Source: Thiodiazotropha sp040793985 (lineage in GTDB: Bacteria > Pseudomonadota > Gammaproteobacteria > Chromatiales > Chromatiaceae). Taken from it: a DNA stretch of 64,000 bases. The stretch lies in contig JBFNJI010000002.1 of the NCBI GenBank assembly GCA_040793985.1, positions 62,001 through 126,000 of the forward strand, in the 5' to 3' direction. A program made the position numbers and the translations under genes. Positions 53,923 through 63,303 of the stretch are shown here, in pieces. Position 1 is the stretch's first letter. Each line of letters opens with the position of its first letter. A model generated the notes under the pieces. That model saw only the letters and a program-made list of their open reading frames with translations. It searched no databases and had not been told where the DNA came from.

Positions 53923-55863
53923 CTATGCTGTATCAATCGCCACATTTTCGATAAACATCTCATCCACCAGCATGCTGGATAGGATGCCCACGAATGCCAT
54001 GTTATCGGCAAAACCCAGGGCCTTGCCTCGGGCGCATTTTTTCAGCAGCAGGTTGACGGTCTTGGGATTGTAATAACCTGCCTTGCGTATGCGCTCCTCA
54101 CTGAATAGATAGGCGACATAGTCCAGGGGTTTTTCGCCATTAAAGAAGGATTGACTGTCAGGTGCCCTGTAGGGCTGTTTGCTGCGTTTCCTGATACTCT
54201 CCGGGATAAGTCCCTGCATGGTCTGTTTAAGTAAATATTTCTCGTTCAATCCCATTATTTTGTAGCGGCTGGGCAGGGTTGCTGCGAATTCGATCACTCG
54301 ATGGTCGAGGAAGGGGTATCTGCCTTCGATGGAGTTTGCCATGGCCACCCGGTCACCTTGGGAGCTGAGCAGATAGCCGGAGAGCAGGGTGTTTGCCTCC
54401 ACGTACTGGTCACGGTTGAGGGGCTTCCAGGCCTCGATATCCGCCGGCAGGATACGACTGATGGTTTCGAAATCAACAGGTTGTGTGACAGCCGCTCGGG
54501 CTTCATCGGAGAAGAACTGCTGAATTCGCTGGGTTGTGGCCCAGCGCGGTATATGGGCGAAATAGGGCCTTTGGAGATGTTCCATGCCTTGCTGAAAGAA
54601 GCGCTTGGAAAACGCACCGCTGGTGGTGGGGGAGTGTTTCAGGTAGGGGTAGAGACGTTGCAGGATCAACGGTCGCCACTCAGAGTCCGGGGCGTGACTC
54701 CAGAAGCGCCTCACCTTTGCCTCTTTGAAGATATCGTAACCGCCAAACACCTCGTCTGCCCCTTCCCCGGTCAAAACCACCTTGTAGCCTGCTTCCCGCA
54801 CCGCGCCGGATAACAGCATCAGCGGGGTCGGTGCGGTCCTCACTATCGCCGACTCGGTATGGGAGATGACCCGGGGAAAGGCAGCTCCAATGTCTGATCG
54901 CTTGCACAGCACATGGGTGTGGTTGGTCCCCAGATAGTCGACAAGGTCCTTTTGAAAGCCGCTCTCGTCGAACTCCTCGTCCTCGAAGCCGATGGAGAAG
55001 GTGCGCAGCGGGGTGTCGGTAAAGTTCTTGATCAGCGAGGTGAGCACCGACGAATCGAGGCCGCCGCTGAGGTAGGCGCCCACTGGCACATCGGATCGCA
55101 GCTGCAGGCGCACCGAATCGATCATCAATGTCTTCAGCTCTTCGCTCCATTCCGCTACCGATTTGTGATTGTCGATCCGATCGTTGGGGTAAGACCAGTC
55201 CCAATAGCGGGTAAGGGTTTTGCTGCCATCCTCGATCACCGCGAGATGACCCGGTGGGATCATCTCCACCGACTGGAAAAGAGAATGGGGCGGCAGGGTC
55301 GTCCAGAAGGTAAACACCTCCGACAGTGCGGTCATATTGATCTCGCGCGGGATTGCCGGATGGGCAAACAGGGACTTTACCTCCGAGGCGAAGTAGAGCC
55401 TGCCTCCCTTTTCGATGGTATAGAGGGGGCGAATACCGGTTCGATCCCTTGCCAGAATCAGGCGCTCTTCACGGCTGTCCCAGAGGGCGATGGCGAACTG
55501 GCCGTTCAGATGGTCGACAAACGCCTCGCCATACTCCTCATAGAGATGGACGATAACCTCGGTATCTGAGTGGGTATAGAAGCCATGCCCCTGCTGCTTG
55601 AGTTGTGCGGTCAGCTCGACGTAGTTGAATATCTCGCCATTGAAGACCACCTGTACCGATTGATCCTCGTTGTGGATCGGCTGATCGCCTCCCGCCAGGT
55701 CGATGATACTGAGCCTGGCATGGGCCAGCCCCACCCGATCGGAGACGTAGTAGCCGTAACCGTCTGGGCCGCGATGGTGGACGGCGTGGATCATACCCTC
55801 GAGTTCGTTTCGCGAGGGTGGAACGCCAGCCTTGAGGTTTAAAATTCCCGCTATACCGCACAT
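53923..55863 (-). CDS. asnB: Asparagine synthetase-like amidotransferase
   Basis: 646 residues. Cys2 (MCGIAGIL) is the glutaminase nucleophile, HHRGPDG (29-35) and FNGEIFN (74-80) follow, and the synthetase half has the PP-loop YLSGGLDSSVLTS (264-276) and GEGADEVFGGYD. It transfers glutamine nitrogen to an activated carboxylate. Length and style match the long AsnB branch found in polysaccharide and natural-product loci. It lies 190 bases upstream of the carrier protein on the same strand. Confidence 0.92.
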   Translation of the reverse strand: MCGIAGILNLKAGVPPSRNELEGMIHAVHHRGPDGYGYYVSDRVGLAHARLSIIDLAGGDQPIHNEDQSVQVVFNGEIFNYVELTAQLKQQGHGFYTHSDTEVIVHLYEEYGEAFVDHLNGQFAIALWDSREERLILARDRTGIRPLYTIEKGGRLYFASEVKSLFAHPAIPREINMTALSEVFTFWTTLPPHSLFQSVEMIPPGHLAVIEDGSKTLTRYWDWSYPNDRIDNHKSVAEWSEELKTLMIDSVRLQLRSDVPVGAYLSGGLDSSVLTSLIKNFTDTPLRTFSIGFEDEEFDESGFQKDLVDYLGTNHTHVLCKRSDIGAAFPRVISHTESAIVRTAPTPLMLLSGAVREAGYKVVLTGEGADEVFGGYDIFKEAKVRRFWSHAPDSEWRPLILQRLYPYLKHSPTTSGAFSKRFFQQGMEHLQRPYFAHIPRWATTQRIQQFFSDEARAAVTQPVDFETISRILPADIEAWKPLNRDQYVEANTLLSGYLLSSQGDRVAMANSIEGRYPFLDHRVIEFAATLPSRYKIMGLNEKYLLKQTMQGLIPESIRKRSKQPYRAPDSQSFFNGEKPLDYVAYLFSEERIRKAGYYNPKTVNLLLKKCARGKALGFADNMAFVGILSSMLVDEMFIENVAIDTA

Positions 55864-55943
55864 TGTTTATATTGTTTTGATTTAGTCTGTTACTGTTAAC
55901 TATTATCCGGGCTTAATGCATCCTTCTGCAATGCTTGGCCATC

Positions 55944-56423
55944 TCAATAGTCGATCCGTTTGTCACTCTCCCACCACTGTCTGAACAGCCTGAGACTCCT
56001 CTCCCGCAGGAGCTGTCGGCTCATGATGGTCCTAGCAGCCGCAGGTTTATCGAGTTCTGCTTTAATCTCGCTGTCACTGAAGCCGATGGCTGCGGCGTCA
56101 TCGGCAGTGGCAGCATAGACCAGGTGCCCGATATTGGCCCAGTAGGCGGCGCTCAGGCACATCGGGCAGGGTTCGCAGGTGGTATAGAGCACGCTGCCTG
56201 GCAGGTGAAAGCGTTTCACATGGGTACATGCATCGCGGATTGCCAATATCTCCGCGTGGGCGGTGGGATCGTTCGTCTTTATCACCTGATTCCATCCCCG
56301 GCCGATAATTTCTCCGTCGAGGACCACCACGGCACCGAAGGGCCCCCCGTCACCCTGTTCTATGCCCTGTCGGGCAAGCTTCAGGGCCTCGGTCATGAAT
56401 ACCTCATCCTGTCGCTCCACCAT
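55944..56423 (-). CDS. Guanine deaminase-like nucleobase deaminase
   Basis: 159 residues from ATG 56423. The zinc site is HAEILAIRDAC with the catalytic Glu, and CEPCPMCLSAAYWA. GGPFGAVVV and the C-terminal stretch DKPAAARTI match the Bacillus GuaD branch of the cytidine-deaminase fold better than TadA. It converts guanine to xanthine or acts on a related base. It starts two bases after the ABC permease stop, so it is tied to the transporter genes. Confidence 0.85.
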   Translation of the reverse strand: MVERQDEVFMTEALKLARQGIEQGDGGPFGAVVVLDGEIIGRGWNQVIKTNDPTAHAEILAIRDACTHVKRFHLPGSVLYTTCEPCPMCLSAAYWANIGHLVYAATADDAAAIGFSDSEIKAELDKPAAARTIMSRQLLRERSLRLFRQWWESDKRIDY

Positions 56424-56425
56424 CC

Positions 56426-57424
56426 CTACTCCCAGCGAAATGTTTTTGAGCCTATGCTGACGAAGCATAGGGTAAAGAGAGTGAGGATGAACAGCTGGGA
56501 CGCCACATCCATGAAGCCCGCTCCCTCGATCATCACTACCCTTGCAGCATGCACCATGTGGGTCAGGGGTAGGGCCAGGGCAAGATTCTGCACCAGGGGA
56601 TGCGAGCCCTCCAGCGAGAACCAGACGCCGGAGAGCAGCATCATCGGCCAGCTCATCAGGTTCAACAGTCCGTTCGCCGCCTCTTCACTGGTTATGCGCG
56701 CCGCCACCAGCAGGCCGACGCTGATCATGCTGAGGGCACCGATAATGAGGATCAGAAAGAGCAGCCAGTAGGAGCCGACCATGCGGAATTCGACCACCAG
56801 ATCGGTTCCGGCGTAGACCAATACAGTGACCGCCACGATCATCAGCAGGCGTGACGCGATCTGTGCCGAGATAAATTCGAAGGCACTGAGCGGGGTTGCG
56901 CGAAGCCGCTTCAGGACCCCATTTTTTCTGTACCTGACAATAACATAGCCTACGCCGAACAGGGCGCTGAACATGATGTTCATTCCCAGGACACCGGGAA
57001 TGACCCAATCGACGTAGCGTATCTCCGAGCCGCTTAAGGTCTCCCGCTTCAACTCGTAGGGCAGCAGCAACTGTTCAAGCAGGTAGCCGTTGGGCGAGGT
57101 GCTGTTTACCCAGTATCGCCTGTGCTGAAGATCCAGCAGCAGATCTATCTGGTGTCTGTCCACCTTGTCGATCATCCCGTTCAGCTCATCCACCTGGATG
57201 AAATCCACATAGCGTGTGTTGAGAAACTCCTCCAGGTCGTGGTTTAGTTCCAGTTCCCCGTAGAGACCGACCTTGTAGAGATCCTCCTGCCCGGTGGAGA
57301 AGGCGAAGGCGAAGCCCATGACGATCAGAACCGGCATGATCAGGTTCCAACCCAGGGCTGTGCGGTCGCGCAGAAACTCCAGGTTGCGTGCTTGCAGGGC
57401 AGCTAAGAAGCGACGAAATGACAT
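56426..57424 (-). CDS. ABC-2-type transporter permease
   Basis: 332 residues. One N-terminal membrane helix, a large periplasmic loop (about 45-135), then five helices (about 147-165, 195-215, 222-247, 255-280 and 305-325), the layout of DrrB/YhhJ-like exporters. Paired with the ATPase gene 12 bases upstream. It exports a hydrophobic or lipid-like compound; the neighbouring carrier-protein cassette is a candidate source. Confidence 0.9.
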   Translation of the reverse strand: MSFRRFLAALQARNLEFLRDRTALGWNLIMPVLIVMGFAFAFSTGQEDLYKVGLYGELELNHDLEEFLNTRYVDFIQVDELNGMIDKVDRHQIDLLLDLQHRRYWVNSTSPNGYLLEQLLLPYELKRETLSGSEIRYVDWVIPGVLGMNIMFSALFGVGYVIVRYRKNGVLKRLRATPLSAFEFISAQIASRLLMIVAVTVLVYAGTDLVVEFRMVGSYWLLFLILIIGALSMISVGLLVAARITSEEAANGLLNLMSWPMMLLSGVWFSLEGSHPLVQNLALALPLTHMVHAARVVMIEGAGFMDVASQLFILTLFTLCFVSIGSKTFRWE

Positions 57425-57435
57425 GTTAGCAGGCC

Positions 57436-58314
57436 CTAGGTGCGCAGATGGTGTCCGGTCAGTTCCAGGAAGAGGTCTTCCAGGGTTGGAGAACGCACCT
57501 GCAACTGCTGCATAGGGACCCGTTGCTCCGCCAGGTAGCGTATGGTGGCATCCACATCCGCGGAGAGGATCTCCATGTGGCCGTCCTGGGGATGGATCGT
57601 TGAGGCACTATCCGCTTCAAAGTCCTCGGGCAGGACGGATAGGGGCAGAGTGATCACCGACTTGTCGAAGTGGTTGGTCAACAGCGTTTTCGGATTGCCC
57701 TGGGCGATGATGTTGCCGTGGTCCATGATGATGATTTCGTCACAGAGTTCGAACGCCTCCTCCATGTAGTGGGTAGTCAGCACCAGGGTCTTGTTTTCCG
57801 CCTTGATACGGCGGACTTGCTGCCACAGGTTACGCCTTGACTGGGGATCGAGGCCGGTGGTGGGCTCGTCGAGAAATACAACCTCCGGATCGTTGATCAG
57901 GGCAATCGCCAGGAGCAGACGTTGTTTCTGGCCACCGGAGAGCTTGCGTGTATCCCGAGTGAGGAACTCTTCCAGGGCACAGATCTCTACCAGCTCCTCT
58001 ATCGGTCTGGTCCTGGTGTAGAGCCGCTGAAACATCTTCAGCACCTCGTCGACGCGGATGAACTCCTGCAGCGCGGTGTGTTGGAACATGATCCCCGCCT
58101 CATTACGGAAGCGTCTGCCCAGGGGTTCGCCCTTGTAGCGTATCTCTCCCGAGGTGGGGGTTTTGATCCCCTCCAACAACTCCACGGTGGTCGTCTTGCC
58201 GGCACCGTTGGGTCCAAGCAGACCGAAGCAGACGCCCCGGGGGATGCTAAAGCTGACCCCGTCCACCGCTTTGATGCCGGCGTAGTATTTACAGAGGTTG
58301 TCTGCCTCAATCAT
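57436..58314 (-). CDS. ABC transporter ATP-binding protein
   Basis: 292 residues. Walker A GPNGAGKTTT (about 34-43), Q-loop at MFQHTAL, signature LSGGQKQRLLLA, Walker B VVFLDEPTTGLD, switch His in LTTHYMEEA. The extended C-terminal part, about 215-292, is common in DrrA/CcmA-like exporters. It lies 24 bases after the HDOD gene on the same strand and 12 bases before the permease. Confidence 0.93.
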   Translation of the reverse strand: MIEADNLCKYYAGIKAVDGVSFSIPRGVCFGLLGPNGAGKTTTVELLEGIKTPTSGEIRYKGEPLGRRFRNEAGIMFQHTALQEFIRVDEVLKMFQRLYTRTRPIEELVEICALEEFLTRDTRKLSGGQKQRLLLAIALINDPEVVFLDEPTTGLDPQSRRNLWQQVRRIKAENKTLVLTTHYMEEAFELCDEIIIMDHGNIIAQGNPKTLLTNHFDKSVITLPLSVLPEDFEADSASTIHPQDGHMEILSADVDATIRYLAEQRVPMQQLQVRSPTLEDLFLELTGHHLRT

Positions 58315-58338
58315 GATTGGGGTGGAGGGAATGAGAGC

Positions 58339-59178
58339 TCACGAGAGAAACATGACCTCGATATTCGCGATATCGTCGGCTACACCCTCGATTTCGATGA
58401 TATTGACCTCGGGTTCCAGGCCGACCTTCACGAAGGCGGGGATCTGCGACAAGATCGATGTGTCGAAGTCGCTGTCAGCATTCATCCGTGCCTCTAGCCG
58501 CGCCACCTGGACTATATCCACATAATCTATCTCACCGTCGTGGGTGTAGGACAGATCGAGAAAATTGGTTGCCACCTGGATCAGGGATTGGGGAAAGTCC
58601 CACAATTCGAGAATGCGCTGACCCACCTGGGGACTCAGGGCATCGATAATCCGATCCAGCTCCGCGGCATCCTCGAGCAGTTCGTCGTGACTCTCCGCCA
58701 TGGCAAGTACCGGCAGCGCGCCGATATTATGGATCAGGCCCGCCAGCATCGCCTGCTCCTTGTCCAGGTGATCCCTATCGGCGGCAAGGACGCGGGACAT
58801 GGCTGCGATCTGTACGCTCTCTTCCCAGATCTGTCTGAACTTGGTGTCGAGGAGGTCATTGGTGGCCTGGAATATCTGCCGCATGATGAGACTGACAACC
58901 AGACTGCGCACCAGGCGCACGCCCAACCTTGCGACCGCCATCTGCAAATTGTCGATGGCCACACGTCCGCGATAGAGGGGGCTGTTGGCAACCTGAAGCA
59001 GGCGTGTCGAAAGGGCGGCATCGGAGGCGATGATTTCGGCGATGTGATTGGCCGAACTTTGCTCCCTCTCCACCGCATCCCGCACTTTCAAGGCAACCTC
59101 CGGGAGCGTGGGAAGGGTAATATGGTTGTGGTCTATGGCATCGATTAGTTTCTGCAGAAACTGGTTTTCGTCGATCAT
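58339..59178 (-). CDS. HDOD-domain signalling protein
   Basis: 279 residues from ATG 59178. The HDOD domain covers about 15-215: LPTLPEVALKVRDAV, IAEIIASDAALSTRLLQVAN and GLIHNIGALPVLAM. The usual HD is HN, so phosphohydrolase action is unlikely. A small C-terminal extension follows. It leads the run of minus-strand genes that continues with the exporter. Confidence 0.85.
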   Translation of the reverse strand: MIDENQFLQKLIDAIDHNHITLPTLPEVALKVRDAVEREQSSANHIAEIIASDAALSTRLLQVANSPLYRGRVAIDNLQMAVARLGVRLVRSLVVSLIMRQIFQATNDLLDTKFRQIWEESVQIAAMSRVLAADRDHLDKEQAMLAGLIHNIGALPVLAMAESHDELLEDAAELDRIIDALSPQVGQRILELWDFPQSLIQVATNFLDLSYTHDGEIDYVDIVQVARLEARMNADSDFDTSILSQIPAFVKVGLEPEVNIIEIEGVADDIANIEVMFLS

Positions 59179-59261
59179 TTTCCCCAGGGCTTCCTTTTTT
59201 CGTGGTAATGCCAGTTTAGCGGTCAATCCGGAGCTATCTTAAAGGCTTTCAATCCAATCCT

Positions 59262-60260
59262 TCACGCTTCAGTGTAACTGTAGGGGAGATTGAGAATCTG
59301 CAGCACCGGGCCCTCTTCGCCCAACCTCACCTGATGCTCCTCCGCGCTGCTGATCTCGATGACGGCAAGCAGGTCGTAACCCTCGCCACTGGCCTGGGCA
59401 TCCACCACCTTGCCGGCACCCTGTCCCGAGGTGCTGCCCTGGGCGAAGAGTTCATCCCCCGGTTTTGGCGGATCGTTGCACTCCACATGGGCCAGATACA
59501 TGCGGCGTTTCAGCTTGCCCAAGTATTGCATCCGCGCCACCACCTCCTGACCGGTATAGCACCCCTTGGTGAAACTGACACCATCGATCAGCTGCATGTT
59601 GGTCATTTGCGGGACAAAGGACTCACTGGTTTCGGGATAGAGGGTTGGGATACCCGCGCGTATATCGTAGAGTGCCCAAAGCGCCTCGCTTGCGGTCTGG
59701 GCCTGACCCTCCGCAGTCTGCCAGAGTTCCTGCAGCTGTGGTGCCGGTCCTATGACCTCAAAACGGGGGACAGGGCCCGGCAGGCGGATCAGAACCATCC
59801 CATCCTGCTGTTGCACGCCATTGGCCTGATCTGGCAGCTCTTCGAAAAATGGCTGCAGCAGGGCCTCGGCGCAGTTGCCACTTAGCCCGATGCGTACGAA
59901 ATCATCGCTGGCGTCGCTGATTTCCACCTTTGAGCGGAGCACATACATGGAGAGCCTGGGCACTATCTTCGGAATAGCTTCAGCCAGTGTCTGCAGGTAG
60001 AAACTCCCCCCCTGGCGAAAGCAGCGAAAGCTGACGATCATGCGTCCCTTGGCGTTGCACCAGCCTGCCAGGTTGCTGTGATCCTCGGTTACCTGACGCA
60101 TGTCATTGGTCATCTGACCCTGTAAAAACTGCTCGGCATCCTCACCATCAACCCGGATCAGGCCGAGGTGGGAGAGGTCGTTCAAGGCACAGCTGATAGC
60201 CGTAGCGTTATCGGGTACTCTGCTGCGGGCGGCAAGGAAATCAGACCATTCTCTATTCAT
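59262..60260 (-). CDS. ygfZ: YgfZ-type folate-binding Fe-S repair protein
   Basis: 332 residues. The signature KGCYTGQEVV (232-241) carries the essential Cys. The GcvT-like fold is seen in VDGEDAEQFLQGQMTNDMRQ and the following FxxxGRM-like stretch NAKGRMIVSF. YgfZ supports assembly or repair of certain Fe-S enzymes together with tetrahydrofolate. It is divergent from the RNase gene. Confidence 0.93.
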   Translation of the reverse strand: MNREWSDFLAARSRVPDNATAISCALNDLSHLGLIRVDGEDAEQFLQGQMTNDMRQVTEDHSNLAGWCNAKGRMIVSFRCFRQGGSFYLQTLAEAIPKIVPRLSMYVLRSKVEISDASDDFVRIGLSGNCAEALLQPFFEELPDQANGVQQQDGMVLIRLPGPVPRFEVIGPAPQLQELWQTAEGQAQTASEALWALYDIRAGIPTLYPETSESFVPQMTNMQLIDGVSFTKGCYTGQEVVARMQYLGKLKRRMYLAHVECNDPPKPGDELFAQGSTSGQGAGKVVDAQASGEGYDLLAVIEISSAEEHQVRLGEEGPVLQILNLPYSYTEA

Positions 60261-60370
60261 TCAGGAACTGTCTCCTGGGTTTGTCTTACAACAGTGCGTA
60301 TCATACCCGATCCCGCAGGTGACGAAACTCCCTGTGTAAATCAGGAATTGAACATTTTTTGGTACTTTGC

Positions 60371-62182
60371 ATGAGTAATTTGACGACAGGCGCCCTGGTG
60401 CTCTACAAGATTCGGCCGGCCAGGGTGGTCGAGGTGAGCGACAAGATCACCATCGAGCTGGATGGGGGCAAGAGCAAGCGGGTTAGGGACAAGGATGTGA
60501 TCCTGCTCCACCCGGGGCCTCTGTCCGATCTGAAACAGCTGACATCCCAAAGCGGTGAGGTGGAAGAGAACTGGGAGCTGCTCGAGGGTGCCGAAACAGA
60601 TATCAAGGAGCTGAGCGAATTGGTATTCGGCGATTTTACCCCCGTCATGGCCTGGGCGACCTGGCAGCTGGTTGCGGAGGGCATCTATTTCGAAGGCGAT
60701 CCGGCATCGATACGTCCCCGTTCCGCGGACCAGGTTGCCGCCGAGATAGCCCAGCGTTCGAAAAAGGCTGCCGAGGCAGAGGCATGGGCAGGCCTGATGC
60801 AGCGCCTGCGCTCGGGTTCGATCCTCGAAGAGGACCGCAAGGTCCTGGGTGAGGTCGAGGCACTGGCCCTGGAGAGACGGGAGAAGAGCCGGATCCTGCA
60901 GGCCCTGGAGATTCAGGAGACAGCGGTCAACGCCCACCGCCTGCTGCTCAAAACAGGCTACTGGTCACCCAACGAGAATCCCTACCCGCGGCGCATGGGT
61001 ATAGACGAGACCATCCCCGGACAGGCGGTTCCGCCTCTCCCGGAGGAGGAGCGACTTGACCTGACCGGGCTTGCCGCCTATGCCATTGATGACGAGGACA
61101 ATCAGGATCCGGACGACGCGGTCAGCCTCGACGGAGAGCGCATCTGGGTCCATGTGGCCGATGTCGCCGCCCTGGTCCGACCTGACAGCGAATTGGATCT
61201 GGAGGCCCGAGCCCGGGGGGCCAACCTCTATCTACCTGAGCGGGTGATCCCGATGCTGCCACCCCAGGTGACAGAGCAGCTCGGCCTCGGTCTGCAGCAG
61301 AGGTCTCCCGCCTTGTCGATCGGTTTCACACTCACCCCGGCGGGTGAAGTGATGGAGGTGGAGGTGCGTCCCAGCTGGGTCAGGGTCGAGCGCATCAGCT
61401 ATGCGGCTGCGGATCAACGCCTGCAGGAGGAGCCATTCGCCAGCCTGTTGACGAAGAGTCAGTGTTACCGGCGGCGGCGCGAAGAGGCAGGTGCCGCATC
61501 GATTCAGTTGCCGGAGGTGAAAATCAAGGTGGTCGATGAAGTGGTGACGATCGAATCGCTGCCAAAGTTGCAGAGCCGGGAGATGGTCACCGATCTGATG
61601 CTGATGGCCGGAGAGTGTATTGCCAACTACGGTCAAACCCATGAGATCGCAATTCCCTTTGCCACCCAGATGGCACCGGATAAGCAGGAACAACCGCAGG
61701 AATTGGCTGCCATGTACGCCTATCGCCGCTTCTTCAAGCCGACTCAGGTGAAGACCCAGGCCGAGCCCCATGCCGGATTGGGGCTGGCCTGTTATACCCG
61801 TGCCACCAGCCCACTCAGGCGATATTCCGATCTCCTCGCTCACCAGCAGTTGCGTGCCCATCTCGGCGGAGACGAGGTGCTGGATATCCATGCAATCTCA
61901 GAGCGTATCGCCCAGTCTGAACTGGGTAGCCTGGCGAACCGCCGGACCGAAAGGGTGTCAAACGATCACTGGCGTCTGATCTACCTGCGCGATAATCCTG
62001 ACTGGCAGGGCGAGGCCGTAGTCGTGGCCAAGGAGGGCGAACGGGCCACGGTGTTGCTGCCCTCCATCGCCATGGAGGCCAAGGTGCGCATCCGTGGCGA
62101 AGCGGGATTGAACGAGCGCATCAGGCTCAAGCCCCGGGAGATCGATATCCCCGATCTCAATTGCTATTTCCGGCTTGTGTGA
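60371..62182 (+). CDS. RNase II-like 3'-5' exoribonuclease (RNB domain)
   Basis: 603 residues from ATG 60371. The RNB core holds AIDDEDNQDPDDAV (about 235-248), the four catalytic acidic residues, and ends near CYTRATSPLRRYSDLLAHQQ. The N-terminal 200 residues are not the usual cold-shock domains of Rnb but a divergent set. The C-terminal S1-like part is short. It degrades single-stranded RNA. This branch is seen in several gammaproteobacteria besides classical rnb/rnr. Confidence 0.88.
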   Translation: MSNLTTGALVLYKIRPARVVEVSDKITIELDGGKSKRVRDKDVILLHPGPLSDLKQLTSQSGEVEENWELLEGAETDIKELSELVFGDFTPVMAWATWQLVAEGIYFEGDPASIRPRSADQVAAEIAQRSKKAAEAEAWAGLMQRLRSGSILEEDRKVLGEVEALALERREKSRILQALEIQETAVNAHRLLLKTGYWSPNENPYPRRMGIDETIPGQAVPPLPEEERLDLTGLAAYAIDDEDNQDPDDAVSLDGERIWVHVADVAALVRPDSELDLEARARGANLYLPERVIPMLPPQVTEQLGLGLQQRSPALSIGFTLTPAGEVMEVEVRPSWVRVERISYAAADQRLQEEPFASLLTKSQCYRRRREEAGAASIQLPEVKIKVVDEVVTIESLPKLQSREMVTDLMLMAGECIANYGQTHEIAIPFATQMAPDKQEQPQELAAMYAYRRFFKPTQVKTQAEPHAGLGLACYTRATSPLRRYSDLLAHQQLRAHLGGDEVLDIHAISERIAQSELGSLANRRTERVSNDHWRLIYLRDNPDWQGEAVVVAKEGERATVLLPSIAMEAKVRIRGEAGLNERIRLKPREIDIPDLNCYFRLV

Positions 62183-62250
62183 CAGCTCGCCAGCCATTTC
62201 AACGGACGGCACGAAAGCATCGGCTTTCGATTGCAGTGAGGTGAATAGCT

Positions 62251-62784
62251 ATGCGCTGGATTATGCTGACCCTGTTGCTCTCGGCATGCACTCAATCCTA
62301 TATGGTGAGTGACGATCTTGCCTACCCTTACAATCTGCCGCCGCTCGGCAGCAAGCTCGTGCTGATGAAACAGGTGGCAATCGAACCCGGCACAACACGC
62401 ACTTTTCTGCAGCGGGGAAGGTTGATGCTCCTCGGCGATTTCGATCGCTACCTGGCCAACTGCAATTTCGAAGTGGCTAAACTGAGCGACGGGCTGCAAC
62501 GGATCGAACCCGACAGTTTCGTCATCAAGAGAGTGCAGAGATTGACTACCGAGGTCGTGAATTTTCAAGACAATCAGCCAGGATTCATGACTGTCGAATT
62601 CGACCCTGGTTCACCCATAGTCACTCATGGTTACCATCTCTGGTTGAGTTCTGAGAGACAACCCGATGTGATGCGCGTTACCTGTCGAGGGGCTTTCGAC
62701 GATTTGTCGCGGGCGCAGCCGCCCTCTATAGATGAGATCAGGGGGGCGTTGGGGGATATCGCCGAGTTGATACTGGCGACATAG
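62251..62784 (+). CDS. Putative lipoprotein of unknown function
   Basis: 177 residues. The lipobox LLSAC (9-13) gives a lipidated Cys13. The mature part has mixed strands with VVNFQDNQPGFMTVEFDPG and YHLWLSSERQPDVMRVTCRG. No family recognised. It follows the RNase gene after 68 bases in the same direction. Confidence 0.7.
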   Translation: MRWIMLTLLLSACTQSYMVSDDLAYPYNLPPLGSKLVLMKQVAIEPGTTRTFLQRGRLMLLGDFDRYLANCNFEVAKLSDGLQRIEPDSFVIKRVQRLTTEVVNFQDNQPGFMTVEFDPGSPIVTHGYHLWLSSERQPDVMRVTCRGAFDDLSRAQPPSIDEIRGALGDIAELILAT

Positions 62785-63303
62785 CCGGTAACAAGGAGCG
62801 AGAATACTGATAGGGTCCGCGCTCTATGCAACTCCGTGTTGCCGGAAATTCCGTTTGCTAACCCAATGGGTGCCGCACAACCCGCAGGCATAGTATTCAA
62901 TGGGCTCTATTCGGACAATGCAGGGAATTTCGATCGCATTCTGGGCTGGGAATTGTTGACGAAGATACCAGGTAATTCGTGAAGCGCAGGGAAGAGCACG
63001 GAATACAAAGTCATACGATCTGCTGCACTGCTATACTGCTTAGAGAGAGTCTCCCGAATGATGGTCCTCTTTATGTAGGGGACTCGCTGGGTATCAACTT
63101 TATTTAAGCCCGACATTGTATGGTGTATCCCTCTTCGTTCATGTGACACAACCCGCCAGTTGTCTACAAGACCGGTTTCTTATCGTGCCAGTTCATGGTG
63201 AGCGATGGGGTGATTGAAGTCTGTTACGGAAAAAAGTGTTCGGCCCAAATAGCCAAGGTTACTTCTGGCACTACGAATTAATAACAGAAATCGATTGAAA
63301 AAA
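62785..63303. other. Unassigned 519-base spacer
   Basis: No tRNA, terminator or recognised gene. On the plus strand a short open stretch ends NFDRILGWELLTKIPGNS* (about 62840-62982) and might be a remnant of a gene; I could not place it in a family. The promoter of the sensor gene at 63304 must lie in the last part. Confidence 0.35.

Noticed and set aside
62907..63149. 80-codon minus-strand frame in the spacer before the last gene
   Set aside because: No ribosome site, no family pattern and odd composition.
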